Shown here piece after piece: positions 33,801 through 44,110 of a stretch of DNA of 64,000 nt. Numbering within the stretch: the first letter of the stretch is position 1; every line of letters begins with the position of its first letter. The DNA comes from Euleptes europaea (taxonomy: Eukaryota > Chordata > Lepidosauria > Squamata > Sphaerodactylidae): NCBI RefSeq assembly GCF_029931775.1, contig NC_079319.1, forward strand, positions 99,183,171-99,247,170. The letters are read 5' to 3'. The notes below the pieces were generated by a model. The model worked only from the letters and a program-made list of their open reading frames with translations. It had not been told where the DNA came from and ran no database searches. A program made the translations under genes and the position numbers.

Positions 33801-36800
33801 ATTGCTGGCCATAATTAGATGAGGAACTGAGAATAAAACTGCTGATATCATACTGCCCTTGTATGATAAATCTATGGTGAAACCACGCTTGGAATATTGT
33901 GTACAGTTCTGGTTACCACACCTAAAAAAGGATATTACAGAGCTTGAGAAGGTGCCAAAATGATTAGGGGATTAGAGCAACTGCCCTATGAGGAGCGGTT
34001 AAAACGCGTAGGGCTGTTTAGCTTGGAAAGCAGGCGGCAGACATGATTAGGGTTGCCAGGTCCCTCATTGTCACCGGCAGGAGTTTTTGGGGTGGAGCCT
34101 GAGGAGTGCAATGCCATAGAGTCCAATTGCCAAAGCAGCCATTTTCTCCAGGTGATCTGATCTCTATCGGCTGGAGATCGGTTGTAATAGCAGATCTCCA
34201 GCTAGTACATGGAGGTTGGCAACCCTAGACATGATAGAGGTCTATAAAAGTATGCATGGTTTGGAGAGAGTGGACAGGGAGAAGCTTTTCTTCCTCTCCC
34301 ATAATACTAGAATGCGGGGTCATCTGCTGAAGCTGGAGGGTGAGAGATTCAAAACAGATCAAAGGAAGTATTTTTTTCACACAACTCATAGTTAAATTGT
34401 GGAACTCCCTGCCCCAAAATGTGGTGATGACTGCCAACTTGGAAGGCTTTAAGAGGGGAGTGGACATGTTCATGGAGGAAAGGGGTATTCATGGCTACTA
34501 GTTAAAATGGATACTAGTCATGATGCACACCTATTCTCTCCAGGATCAGAGGAGCATGCCTATCACATTAGGAACACAGGAACACAGGCAGGACGGTGCT
34601 GCTGCAGCCGTCTAGCATGGGGGCTTCCTAGAGGCACCTGGTTGGCCACTGTGTGAACAGACTGTTGGACTTGATGGGCCTTGGTCTGATCCAGCAGGGC
34701 CTTTTCTGATGTTCTTATGTTCTCAAGAACTGGCATATCTATCCGTTTGGCTGCCTTTAAGGGAGAGAGCAAAAACAGCAGAGAAAATAATATTTAATAT
34801 TAATTATTTCAGTTGTTACCCAGCACAGAACATCCAATAGATCTGCACATGCATGAGAACTAATGTAAACAAAGGGGAACAGTCAGCAAGAAAGCTAGCA
34901 AGGAAAATCACTTTCTGACATGGGATTCTTAAATCTTATTAAGTAATTTCCTCTGGAAAGATACACATTTGATAAATTGGACAATCCAAGCTGGGACACA
35001 CATAGGGTTGCCAACTCCAGCTTGAAAAACTCCTGGATATTTTGGGTTGGTACCTGGAGATGGTGTACTTTGGGAAGGGGAGGGAACTCACTGGGAATAT
35101 AATGTCGTAGTCTCTGTAAAGAGGAGATCATTTGTCATTCCAGATGAACTCCAAGCCCCATCTGGAAGCTGACAAGCCTAGTTCACATGAAAGGAAGTGG
35201 AATTAATTAAGAAGATAAAATATTCACTTGATAAAGATACATGAGCACTAAGTCATACAGTGAGAATGCAGTTTAAATAATATTTATCCAGAATTATTCA
35301 TTGAAAGGTTTTTCCACTTTGATGAAGGAAGTATGACTGTACAGCTACTTTCAGGGATTTCCGGCACTAAATCTATTTATTAAAATATTTATATCCTGCT
35401 ATTCTTGTGGCTCAATGGGGCTGTTCGATCTTCACATAACAACAGGGAAGCATTCTAAAGGACAAAAACTTCCCCCATATACATATTGAGGCACAACATG
35501 GGGTGGGGAGACAAAACTGAAGATTAAATTAGCATTGAGATCAGAACTAAGTACGTGTACATCTGTTACCTGCAGCACAAATGGTGTAGTGGTGGTATAG
35601 CCAGGCTGGAGTCAATGGGCTTAGGAAAGTGTATTTCCGCTTAGAACTGCGCTACCTGTTGCTTCCCCAAAGAATTCTGGCTATTTTAATTTGGTGAAGA
35701 TACTAATAATTCCCTGTTAGAGATTCCTACCTTTTCCCACAAAGCTTCAGTTCCCAGAGTTCCCTGGGAAGAAGAAATGGCTGTTAAACTAGTTTATGAC
35801 CTTGGGGAGATATGCCTTTAGATGCAGCATCTATCCCATCAAATCCAGGAATGTCTGTTCTTGTAGTATTCCTTTGCTACTTTGGAGATTCTTGTGGATA
35901 CAACGGTGTGAAGCATAAGATAGCAACTCACCACCACTAAATCAGTCCTGCCAATACATTCTTCCTTTGTTCTCAGATGGCTGCAGAATTGCAGTGTGAT
36001 CGACCTGAAAGTGTTCATTCCCAGTTCCAGGAATTACTATCACAAATCAACAAACCCACCAACAACTATGAATTAACTATTGCCAATAGACTGTTTGGAG
36101 CAATGGGTTTTGAATTCATTCAGGTAAGTTGAAGAAGGACTTCTTTCAGTACATGTCATTCTGCTCTAGTTGTCTACAATTTTCTGTCTAAATGGCAAAC
36201 TGGGCTTTGGGGTGAGATCCTACAGCACATCACATGGAGATCCTACAGCACATCACCTGAGCCACGGGAACTCCTGGCTCAAATCCCATCTTGATAAACA
36301 GACTCAGCATGTCACTATGGCCAATCATAGTACTCCAACTGCATTTATTTCTTAATATAAGTGTGGAACTGCAGGCCATAATACACAATAGGAAATATGC
36401 ATGTCAGGATAACTCGTGAAGATGTTTCTAGAGGGGCAGCCATGTTAGTCTGTTCCAGAAAAATAAAACAGAGTCCAGTGGCACCTTAAAGACTAGCAAA
36501 ATTTATTTCAGCATACAGTTTTGTGAGACCCTCTGACTGTTGTTACCTCTCAGTAGGGCTGTTGAAAAAAAAATTCAGGCCGGTTCGGAATTGGCCGAAC
36601 CTGGCCCGACTTGGGTCCAGTTCGGCCGAATTCCGAACCCCCCTGTTCAGGAATGTCTGGGCAGGCAGCGCAGAGCACTTTAAACTGCTCCGCCGGCTGG
36701 GTCCCGAAGCTCAGCTGTTGGGCGGGACCCCGCCCAACAGCTGAGCGTCGGGACCAGGCAACGGAGCAGTTTAACCTCACACACACACACTGCCCGGCTT

Positions 36801-38529
36801 CCCGGGACTCCCGCCTGGTTTCCTGGGAGTCCCTTGAAACCCGGCGGGGGGGTCTTTAAACTGCTCTGACAGCGTGGAGCAGTTTAAAGACCCACCGTCT
36901 CCCTTCCCGGGACTCCCGGGAAAGTGGGCAGTGGGGGTTTAAACTGCTCAGCGCTGCCTGCCCAGGTAGCGTGGAGCAGTTTAAAGACCCCCCGCCTGGT
37001 TTCCTGGGAGTCCCTTGAAACCCGGCGAGGCGGTCTTTAAAGGAGGGAAAAGCAGGTTCGGGAACGCCAAACCTGCCGAATTTATCCGGCGATCACCGGA
37101 ACGCGTTGAATTCAGCGCGTCCTTTTCCCGCCTTTTTTGAGTTCATTTCCATCCGAACTGAAAACTCCCGAATCAGGGGAAATTCGGCTGTTTGTTCGGT
37201 TCTGATGAACTGAATCGACAGCCCTACCTCTCAGGTGCCACTGGACTCCTTTTTGACCTGGCTAACAGGGAAGCTATCTTGTTGAGTGGGGATGGGAGAT
37301 GGGTCCATGTAACTCCTACACTTCAAAAACAAACATTTTCCTTTATTTGAACGAATATCCAGGTATGTGACTTCACTGAGCAACTTTATTATGAACTGGT
37401 CCCTTCTGTGGGGACAGGGGGCACGGTGTGTGTGTTGGGGACTGTGTCTGCCCCCTTTTTTTAAGTTGCCCCAATCATGGCTGCAGCTGACCCTGCACAA
37501 CTTTTAGTCCACTTATTCCTGATATTGTCCACTTATTCCCTCAATTCCCTTGATATTAGCCCACTTATTCTCACAATGGTAGGCCTGGTGGAATAACTCC
37601 ATTTTTAGGGTTGCCATGTCCCTCTTCACCACTGGCGGGAGGTTTTTGGGGTGGAGCCTGAGGAGGGCGGGGTTTGGGGAGTGGGGGGACTTTAATGCCA
37701 TAGAGTCCAATTGCCAAAGTGGCCATTTTCTCCAGGTGAACTGATCTCTATCAACTGGAGATCAGTTGTAATAGCGGGAGATCTCCAGGTATTACCTGGA
37801 GGATGGCAACCCTATCTGTTTTACAAGCAGGGGCCATGGCTCAGTGGTAGAGCTTCTGATTAACATGCAGAAGGTCCCAGGTTCAATCCCCGGCATCTCC
37901 AGTTAAAGGGACTAGGCAAGTAGGTGATGCAAAAGACCTCTGCCTGAGACCCTGGAGAGCCGCTGCCGGTCTGAGTAGGCAGCTTCATGTGTTCATGTGT
38001 ACAGGCCCTGCAGAATTCTTTAAAATCCTGCAGGGACCAGATCTCATTGAGGAGGGAGTTCCACCAGGCTGGGACCAGGGCCAAAAAAGCCCCAGCCCTA
38101 GTTGAGGACAACCGGACACTCTTCGGGCCAGAGACCACCAGGAGATAATGCTCTCTGGGGGGAGCATAGCAGGAGAGGCAGTCCCGCAGATACAAAGGTC
38201 CCAGACTGTTTAAGGCTTTGAAGGTCAAAACCAGCCCATTAGGTAAGTCAGAACCTCTCAACGCTACCTGCTTAATAATATGTGCTCTCATGTTCTCCAG
38301 CAATATGTACACAGCACTAAGGAATTATACCATTCTGAGCTCAAAAGAGTTGACTTTTTGAATGCAACTGAAGAAGCCAGAGAAACTATTAATTCATGGG
38401 TTGAATGTCAAACAAAAGGTAAGCATGCATGCATTTTGTACGTGTTTAAAAACCGAATTAATGCATTTGGTAAATTGCAAACACTGATAAGTTGATGCTG
38501 GCGTATATTTACAATGCAGCATTATGTCC

Positions 38530-38622
<93 letters not shown>

Positions 38623-41600
38623 GTTATTTAGTAAATCCTGTACTATTATATTATATAGAATATTTTCAGAAAATACCTATTGCTTACTGGCAGGGTATTA
38701 CCTCACAAGTCCTGGGAGGTCCCAGCCTTACTACAAGGAAACAGCTAAAATGGAAACAGTTAGGAGTGATGGAACTGGAATATATTGGCATACATTTGCA
38801 ATACGTTGGATATCCACATCCTGTTAAAGAAAAATTGTCAAAAGTATATTTATTGCTTTTACATTTAGCTAAAAAAAGAATTGTTCGGGTTTGTTTCTAC
38901 ATAGCCTGTTTTGTTTTTATTGTTTATTGGTCATTTAACCATTCCAAAGATTGCTAGGGCCAAATTACAGAAATGATTCATCACAATAAGTCTTTGCTTC
39001 AGGTGCTGCTGACTTTCTTTGATTTCTTTTCATAACAAAGGCAAAATCCAGGATCTTTTCCCCTGCGGTGCTCTTGACCCGTCAGCTGTCCTGGTGTTAG
39101 TGAATGCCATATATTTCAAAGGAAAGTGGTTGTCCAGGTTTAGGGAAGAATACACCAAAGAATTGCCTTTTTGGCTGAATAAGGTATGGCATGTCCTGCA
39201 ATCGGAATGGAAAGAAAGCCTTTTGTGGGAAATATGTGCACAGTTACCCTTGTTCCGTTCCTGCCCAGCTCTCCTCTAGTTTCTTGTTAATATTACTGTT
39301 ATTGAAAGGCCAAGTAACAAGACATAAATCTGATCCCCCATAGTGAGTAATGCAGTCTGTCTGTAGCCAGCTTTGGCACATACCTATCAGAGGTCAATGT
39401 GGCTCTGCATTTGTATTTGAATGCACAACCAGATGTGCATCACTGGTAAACCCTGTGCATCACTGAAGGGGAATGGTGCATTCTCACACACACTTTTAAC
39501 AGAGATGGAGGGCTATATTCCCAGAAAACTTCTTGCACTATTAGTCACACACAAAAGAGGGTTTTTTTTAATCTACATCCTCATGTTTGTTTCACTCCAG
39601 TCAAAAGTGAGTCCACAGCCCCTGCCTGGTGCCTTGCGGCAGAATTCAACCAGCCATACCTCTCCTCCTCTAGCACTGTCCTCACGGGTCAGAGTCACCA
39701 TATCCACGTCTCCTATAACACTCTTGTGAGCAGAAGCACTCTTCACCTTGGGGCAGCCACGGCAGCTGTCCTGGATACCAGGCTGTTGGGCCCACCGTGA
39801 AACCAATCTTACTGCATCCTCCCATTTGTTTGTTTTGCCGTCAAGTCACAGCTGACTTATGGTGACCCCAGGTGGGGTTTTCAAGGCAAGAGATCTTCAG
39901 AGGTGCTTTGCCGTTGTCTGCCTCTGCGTCACACCCCTGGTATTCCTTGGCGGTCTCCCATCCAAATACTCGCCAGGGTCAAGGCTGAGAGAGTGCGACT
40001 GGCCCCAGGTCACCCAGCAACTTTCCTTGGCACAGTAGGGATTTGAACCTGGGTTTTCCAAATCCTGGTCCAACACCTTTGCCACTACACCACCTTACCA
40101 CGTGAAAAACTGGGGTAGTATGTGTACAATAAGGTCACTTCCATTGCATTTGTGTCACTAAAACAACTATCAAGTTGCTCATGGGGATACAGGCTCCCCT
40201 AAGTAAGTGTGAGTGGCAAATCATCTCAAGCCTTCTTGTCTTTTCCTTCCTTCATCCCTGCAACAGCATGCCCCCCCACTCTTCTCCCAGTTTCAGCTTA
40301 TGGGGGGTGACCTGGTTTCTTAGTATAAGTGTGAGCGGTGAGCAGTTACCAAAGAGAATGAGCGTGTTGTTGCAGTGGCTGGCCAAGTGCCGGCAGGACG
40401 TTGACAGTAGAGACCTGGCGTTAAGCTTCTACTAAGTCACAAAGTCTCAGTGGATCAGTCACCATTTTTCAGCACAACCACCTATGGGGGTTTTATTGTG
40501 AGGAAAATGGTGGGCGGGAGGAATATGCACACTACCCTGGAGGAATAGCAAAATAAATGTGTGAAAAATCCAAAAATAAACTCAAATGGGAATGGGAAAG
40601 TGAAGAGAAAATACATTTCTTTTTCCTGTAACATTGTAGTACGATACTGGCATACAACTAGGGATGCCAGCAGCCTCCAGGTGGGACCTGGGGATCTCAA
40701 AGAATTACAGCTCATCTCCAGACTACAGAGATCAGTTCCCCTGGAGAAAATGGATGCTTTTACTATATTTGCATTAATTTCAAGGGGTACTTTGAAGTGG
40801 GAAGCAACCCCCAGTCTGTATTCTGTGCCATTTTATTCCCATTATGCTAATTTCTTATATCAAACTGAATAATGCATTTCCCCCACTTTGCTTTGTTACA
40901 GAAAAAGAGCAAAAAAGTGCCAATGATGTTTCAGACTGGGAATTTTAAATTGGCCAGAATTCAAGACCCTCAGGTTCAAGTTCTTGAACTTCCTTATGAG
41001 GGTGAAGAGCTAAGCATGATTATCATGCTCCCTGAGGATGACGCTAGTCTGGAACAGGTAATTTAAAAATGTAAAGTGTCAGATGTTGTTAATGGGAAGG
41101 GCCACAGTTCAGTGGTAAATCACGGGGTTTGCATCCAGGTGGTCCCCTGCCTTGGCATCTCTAGCTACAAGGGTCCCAGAAAGCAGGGCTGGGAAAATCC
41201 TCTGCCTGAGACCCTGGAGCGTCGATGCTATCTGCATTCAATAACACTGTCCTCAGTAGACCAATGATCTGATTCAGCATAGGACAAGTTCATATGGTGA
41301 CAAGCAAGATATCAAAGTGGCAATACCCACCTATGTTACTATCATGAATGGACAATTTCTACACTTTTAGGGGCACCCTATTATTCATGGGTTTGAACCC
41401 CAGCATTATATTTTGCCATATAAACTGACTCCCACAGAGATGTTCAAGCTCTGTAATAAACTTGGACCAACCTAGATATAGTTATTAAAATAGGTTCTCT
41501 TTATGTAATTCCTCTATTTCACCTTCTAAAGCTTGGTCAATAGTTGGGGTTGCCATTATCCAGGTATGGCCTGGAGAGCTCCAGAATAATAACTGATTTG

Positions 41601-42260
41601 CAGGCTACAGAGATCAGTTCCCCTGGGAAAAATGGCTGCTTTGGAGGGTGGACTCCATGGCATTATATCCCACTGAGGTCACCCCCCTCTCCAGGCTCCT
41701 CCTCCCAAATCTCCAGGAATTTCCCCACCCAGAGTTGTCAACCCTATCATTAGTTTTGATCTTGGGCATACTGAGATCATATGGCATGGTATAAAGACAA
41801 ACAACCGACCCAGTCAATGGCAGTATTGATATGTCTGTGATTTTCTTCATTCAAGCTGGCAAGTTCTCTTACCTACAAGAAAATTGAAGAGTGGACCAGT
41901 TCGTCAAATATGTACCCTATGCTGGTGAATGTGTATCTTCCCAGATTTAAACGAGAAAAGAGATATGAACTTGAGACAGTTTTGCAGTCAATGGGAATGA
42001 AAGATGCTTTTGCAAGAGGAAAAAGTAATTTCACTGGGATATCTGAGAACATGGGGCTGTTTGTATCCAACGTCACTCACAAGTCCTTTGTAGAAATCAA
42101 TGAAAAGGGCACAGAAGCCGCTGCTTCCACTGGGGTACAGGTAGCTCCAATGTGTGCGCAGTTTCCAGTGGAATTTAAGGCAGATCACCCATTCATCTTC
42201 TATATTACAGATAAGGCAACGAAGAGCATTATCTTCTTTGGTAGCTATTCATCACCTTAA
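30657..42260 (+). CDS. Clade B serpin (SERPINB11/ovalbumin type), seven coding exons, intact
   Basis: Exons: 30,657-30,824; 32,909-32,995; 35,977-36,123; 38,301-38,418; 39,041-39,183; 40,902-41,057; 41,856-42,260. All junctions are AG/GT and keep frame, giving 407 residues, usual for the family. There is no signal peptide, as expected of clade B, which acts mainly inside cells. Shutter and breach motifs are present ([10 protein letters not shown] near 28, NAIYFKG near 190, ADHPFIFYI near the end). The reactive-loop hinge GTEAAASTG (residues 358-366) has small residues that permit loop insertion, so inhibition is likely. P1-P1' is Met372-Cys373 by alignment with SERPINB6. Met at P1 suggests an elastase- or chymotrypsin-like target. 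The separate C-D loop exon places it in the eight-exon class (counting a noncoding first exon) with SERPINB11 and ovalbumin. WTSSSNM and the strand around VLELPY are closest to SERPINB11 from memory. The ATG at 30,657 is chosen over the upstream TTG. Confidence 0.92.
30825..32908. other. Serpin intron 1, repeat-rich
   Basis: Contains a hAT-like copy with a large inverted repeat (about 31,470-31,745) and a purine-rich tract near 32,310-32,350. No extra exon was seen. Confidence 0.5.
31470..31745. repeat. hAT-like miniature element with a large foldback
   Basis: Begins AGGGTGCCAGGTCC and ends CCTGGCAACCCTA, matching the TIR family at 34,048. Inside, 31,529-31,600 and 31,603-31,678 form an imperfect inverted repeat with arms of about 75 nt. 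The inner arms (CAAACCCCCCAAATGC) are almost perfect. Confidence 0.55.
32909..32995 (+). CDS. Serpin coding exon 2, the C-D loop exon
   Basis: Encodes 29 residues that open with VLHFNEI and continue with a proline-rich [10 protein letters not shown] loop. The acceptor is GGCAG and the donor is GTAAGA, both in phase 0. VLHFN is the usual start of this exon in SERPINB2, B11 and B12. It is too short and too variable to be found as a stand-alone reading frame. Confidence 0.9.
33165..34730 (+). repeat. CR1 LINE fragment in serpin intron 2, split by a hAT element
   Basis: CR1 reverse-transcriptase motifs are readable: VYLDFQKAF near 33,250, [11 protein letters not shown] near 33,425 and FADDTKLF near 33,515. 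The 3' end after 34,236 carries TTGGACTTGATGGGCC and CAGCAGGGCC. Stops and frame changes are frequent. A hAT element (34,048-34,227) interrupts it with an exact 8-bp duplication. Confidence 0.9.
34048..34227. mobile_element. hAT-type miniature transposon (180 bp)
   Basis: Termini TAGGGTTGCCA and TGGCAACCCTA are perfect inverted repeats. GACATGAT flanks it on both sides (34,040-34,047; 34,228-34,235), the 8-bp target duplication of hAT transposons. It has no coding capacity. Confidence 0.92.
35003..35180. repeat. Diverged hAT-type miniature element
   Basis: Starts TAGGGTTGCCAACTCC and ends GACAAGCCTA, with CTCCTGGATATTTTGGG inside. The right terminus and target duplication are degraded. Confidence 0.55.
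35977..36123 (+). CDS. Serpin coding exon 3
   Basis: 49 residues (86-134), helix D to helix E, including [15 protein letters not shown] and FEFIQ. The acceptor is TCTCAG, the donor GTAAGT, phase 0. The homologous pseudogene exon at 4,179-4,327 is two bases longer. Confidence 0.93.
36425..37270. repeat. Short inverted repeat pair that frames the 36,555 hAT insertion
   Basis: GAGTCCAGTGGCACCT near 36,471 and AGGTGCCACTGGACTC near 37,234 are inverted copies. They lie in one older repeat (AAAGACTAGCAAAATTT) that the hAT element at 36,555 has split. Confidence 0.5.
36555..37226. mobile_element. hAT-type nonautonomous transposon (672 bp)
   Basis: Termini TAGGGCTGTTGA and TCGACAGCCCTA are inverted repeats with one mismatch. 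CCTCTCAG flanks it on both sides (36,547-36,554; 37,227-37,234), an exact 8-bp target duplication. The interior is GC-rich, with internal direct repeats (near 36,812 and 36,992) and a perfect 15-nt hairpin (36,852-36,866 with 36,877-36,891). No transposase is encoded. Confidence 0.92.
37606..37814. mobile_element. hAT-type miniature transposon (209 bp)
   Basis: TAGGGTTGCCAT and ATGGCAACCCTA termini, in the same family as 34,048. Flanks TCCATTTT and TCTGTTTT agree at 6 of 8 bases, an aged target duplication. Confidence 0.85.
37833..37995 (+). repeat. tRNA-derived SINE
   Basis: Begins GCCATGGCTCAGTGGTAGAGC (A box), with GGTTCAATCCCCGGC (B box) and then CCTCTGCCTGAGACCCTGGAG. The same family recurs at 41,095 and, split, at 61,880-62,505. 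Confidence 0.85.
38010..38275 (-). repeat. L2-like LINE ORF2 remnant
   Basis: The minus strand reads [16 protein letters not shown], then SCYAPPRE and [11 protein letters not shown]. This is the order seen at the C-terminus of L2-family LINE proteins. It ends about 25 bases before the acceptor of the next serpin exon. Confidence 0.7.
38301..38418 (+). CDS. Serpin coding exon 4
   Basis: 118 nt, from [14 protein letters not shown] to [10 protein letters not shown], ending in phase 1 at GTAAGC. Length and phase equal the matching pseudogene exon at 3,576-3,693. Confidence 0.93.
38531..38619. repeat. Compound (GT)n(TA)n microsatellite
   Basis: About 40 bases of alternating GT followed by about 48 bases of alternating TA, within serpin intron 4. 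It is likely length-variable and able to form unusual DNA. Confidence 0.95.
39041..39183 (+). CDS. Serpin coding exon 5
   Basis: 143 nt starting in phase 1. It encodes [22 protein letters not shown] (strand s3A and hinge region) and ends FWLNK at GTATGG. Confidence 0.93.
39828..40100 (-). repeat. Chimeric tRNA/5S-derived SINE (reverse)
   Basis: The minus strand starts with a tRNA-like head (GTGGTGTAGTGG A box, CAGGTTCAAATCC B box). It continues into the 5S-like block GTATTTGGATGGGAGACC and ends with the same tail as the SINE at 1,240-1,425. Confidence 0.75.
40659..40800. repeat. Diverged hAT-type miniature element
   Basis: Starts TAGGGATGCCAGCAGCC and shares AGAGATCAGTTCCCCTGG with the complete copy at 41,545. 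No right terminus is identified. It lies just upstream of the next serpin exon. Confidence 0.5.
40902..41057 (+). CDS. Serpin coding exon 6
   Basis: 52 residues (222-273) including [13 protein letters not shown] and [18 protein letters not shown]. The acceptor is TTACAG, the donor GTAATT, phase 0. Confidence 0.93.
41095..41290 (+). repeat. tRNA-derived SINE
   Basis: A and B boxes (CACAGTTCAGTGGTAAATC; CATCCAGGTGG region) and the CTCTGCCTGAGACCCTGGAG body are the same family as 37,833, more diverged. Confidence 0.7.
41545..41749. mobile_element. hAT-type miniature transposon (205 bp)
   Basis: Termini TGGGGTTGCCA and TGTCAACCCTA. Flanks TCAATAGT and TCATTAGT agree at 7 of 8 bases. It lies in serpin intron 6, about 105 bases before the last exon. 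Confidence 0.85.
41856..42260 (+). CDS. Serpin coding exon 7 (last exon, reactive loop)
   Basis: 134 residues and the stop TAA. Contains [48 protein letters not shown] (hinge), the predicted P1-P1' Met-Cys, and ADHPFIFYI. It ends SYSSP, matching the conserved clade B C-terminus. Confidence 0.95.
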   Translation: MASSLTYKKIEEWTSSSNMYPMLVNVYLPRFKREKRYELETVLQSMGMKDAFARGKSNFTGISENMGLFVSNVTHKSFVEINEKGTEAAASTGVQVAPMCAQFPVEFKADHPFIFYITDKATKSIIFFGSYSSP

Positions 42261-42784
42261 GTAACATGCCATTTGGGGAAAAAAATCCTCCTATTTAGTG
42301 CTGTAGTAGGGGAAACTAACAATTATTTTAGATCTTTATTATGCCTAGTTTCCCCCCCCCCCTTTTTTTTAAAGCAGCCAACATGGCTTTAGCCCTATTT
42401 TCAGCCAGGCACGTAAACTGTTTTTAACTACATTCAACTTGGAGTGAATCTGGTACCTGCTTGCTGTAACCCTATTGCAAGGTTAACATTATCATGGAGG
42501 GCAAATGAGAGAGATTTCTCTGAAAACATGAGTGAAACCCACATTCTTCTCCTTCTACTGATGTGCAGACTTTGCCTGATTCTCCTGCACTGTGGTCCAC
42601 CTTCTGGCAGCGCAAGAAAATAAGGCTCAATGGAAGGCCTTGGTTCAAATTGAAGGGGCCGGGTGGGCTGTCAGAAAGCATTCCTTGTAGACACGATGAT
42701 GCCCCACTGAGTCCCTGATTCCAACAGAAATGCCTTTGGCAAAAGAAGAGAGCTCAAGTGATGTTTCCTCCTTGAAGAAAACTT
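42261..42784. other. Serpin 3' flank
   Basis: No clear poly(A) signal is seen in the first few hundred bases. AATAAA strings occur at 43,293 and 43,404, but the first lies in the tail of a repeat. The 3' end of the transcript cannot be placed. Confidence 0.4.
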
Positions 42785-43070
42785 CAAGGAGTAGTGGTTA
42801 AGAGCGGTGGTTTGAGCAATGGAGTCTGATCTGGAGAACTGGGTTTGATTCCCCACTCCTCCACATGAGTGGCGGAGGCTAATCTGGTGAACTGGATGTT
42901 TCCCCACTCCTACACCTTGGGCTAGTCACAGTTCTCTCTGAACTCTCTTGGCCCCACCCACCTCACAGTGTGTCTGTTGTGGGGAGGGGAAGGGAAGGTG
43001 ATTGTAAGCCAGTTTGAGTCTCCCTAAAGTGGTAGAGAAAGTTGGCATATAAAAACCAACTCTTGTTCTT
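42785..43070 (+). repeat. tRNA-derived SINE, squamate type
   Basis: Carries GTAGTGGTTAAGAGC (A box), GGTTTGATTCCCCACTCC (B box), CTAGTCACAG and GTTGTGGGGAGGGGAAGGG, and ends near GGCATATAAAAACC. Same family as 57,821 and 60,271. Confidence 0.85.
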
Positions 43071-44110
43071 CTTTGTTTTTGGCGTACCATCTTTGCCACT
43101 CCTTTGAGACACCACCCATGTAAGCTCATCCATACAGAATCTCACGGATACAGAGGAATTGGGGGGGGGGGAGTGGGTCATGTCCTTTTATGCTTCTGGG
43201 TTTTAATGGCTGGATTTTAATCATTTTATGCTTTGTGATGTGAACCACCTTGAAGGGGTTTCTGAAGAGGCAGCATATACAAGTTTTAAATTAATAAAAA
43301 ATGCCAGTGAATATTTTCCTCTTTAGGATAATTTTAGGAAACAATAATCAAATGTCTTTGAGTTCTAATTGCAGCTGGTATTACATATTGCACCAGTATT
43401 CTTAATAAACGCTAGTAAACTTTTCCAGGGCATCCTGTTTTTATTAATGGAACTGCCATAGAAGCCTTGTGGCCTATTCTGGGTGGTGCAGATAGTGGCG
43501 TTTAAACTTGCAGGACAGGCGTTTAAACTTGCATCTGATCTTTACCAGAAGAGTCACTAGAGTGGTACCGAATTTGGGTTAGCAGAGTATTCTGTAGAAC
43601 TTAGTGGTAGATGACAGAGCTAATGAGCTCAATGAGTCATCCTTGCCTCACTCCTTCTCCTCCTCACCACCAATCGTCGCCTGGAGCACAATTAAACTTT
43701 TACTGAAGTTAAACAGAGTCATTGAATGTAGGGAAGAGAGAGGGACTTTGTGCCCTGTAATATTATAACAAGTATGTTATCCAATAAAAAAATCATGGTG
43801 TGTGTGTGTGTGCATGTTAGTAATATGGTGGGGAAAGCTTTTTAATGCCTGGATCAATTTAATTAACATTTTGCCCTTACCCTCTAGGATAACTCTGACT
43901 GCTTCATTCTTGTACAAATTGGCATCATTCTCAAAATTCTGTGGGGCTCTTCAGGTTGTTTACAATGTGACTGCATCACAAATTTTGGAATGGTTTCTTT
44001 CTGTGTTAAATTTAGATTTGTCATGATATAATTAGCTTCTGCAATAATACATTTTTAACATGAGCCCTTGAAAAATGGATGAAAACAGAAAAAAGTAAAC
44101 TAAGTAAATT
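43071..44110. other. Mostly unannotated intergenic sequence
   Basis: A LINE/SINE-like 3' tail ends near 43,300 (GTGAACCACCTTGAAGG, then AATAAAAAATG). The rest shows no recognisable feature apart from a short TG run near 43,799. Confidence 0.4.

Noticed and set aside
36523-36859. Overlapping GC-rich frames near 36.6 kb
   Set aside because: They lie inside the nonautonomous hAT element and reflect its repeats, not a transposase.
37833-37880. A tRNA gene with A and B boxes
   Set aside because: No cloverleaf with paired acceptor and anticodon stems can be drawn. The body continues as a SINE family with several copies here.
38492-38957. Long open frames over the (GT)n(TA)n repeat
   Set aside because: They encode only CV and YI dipeptide runs from the microsatellite and have no gene context.
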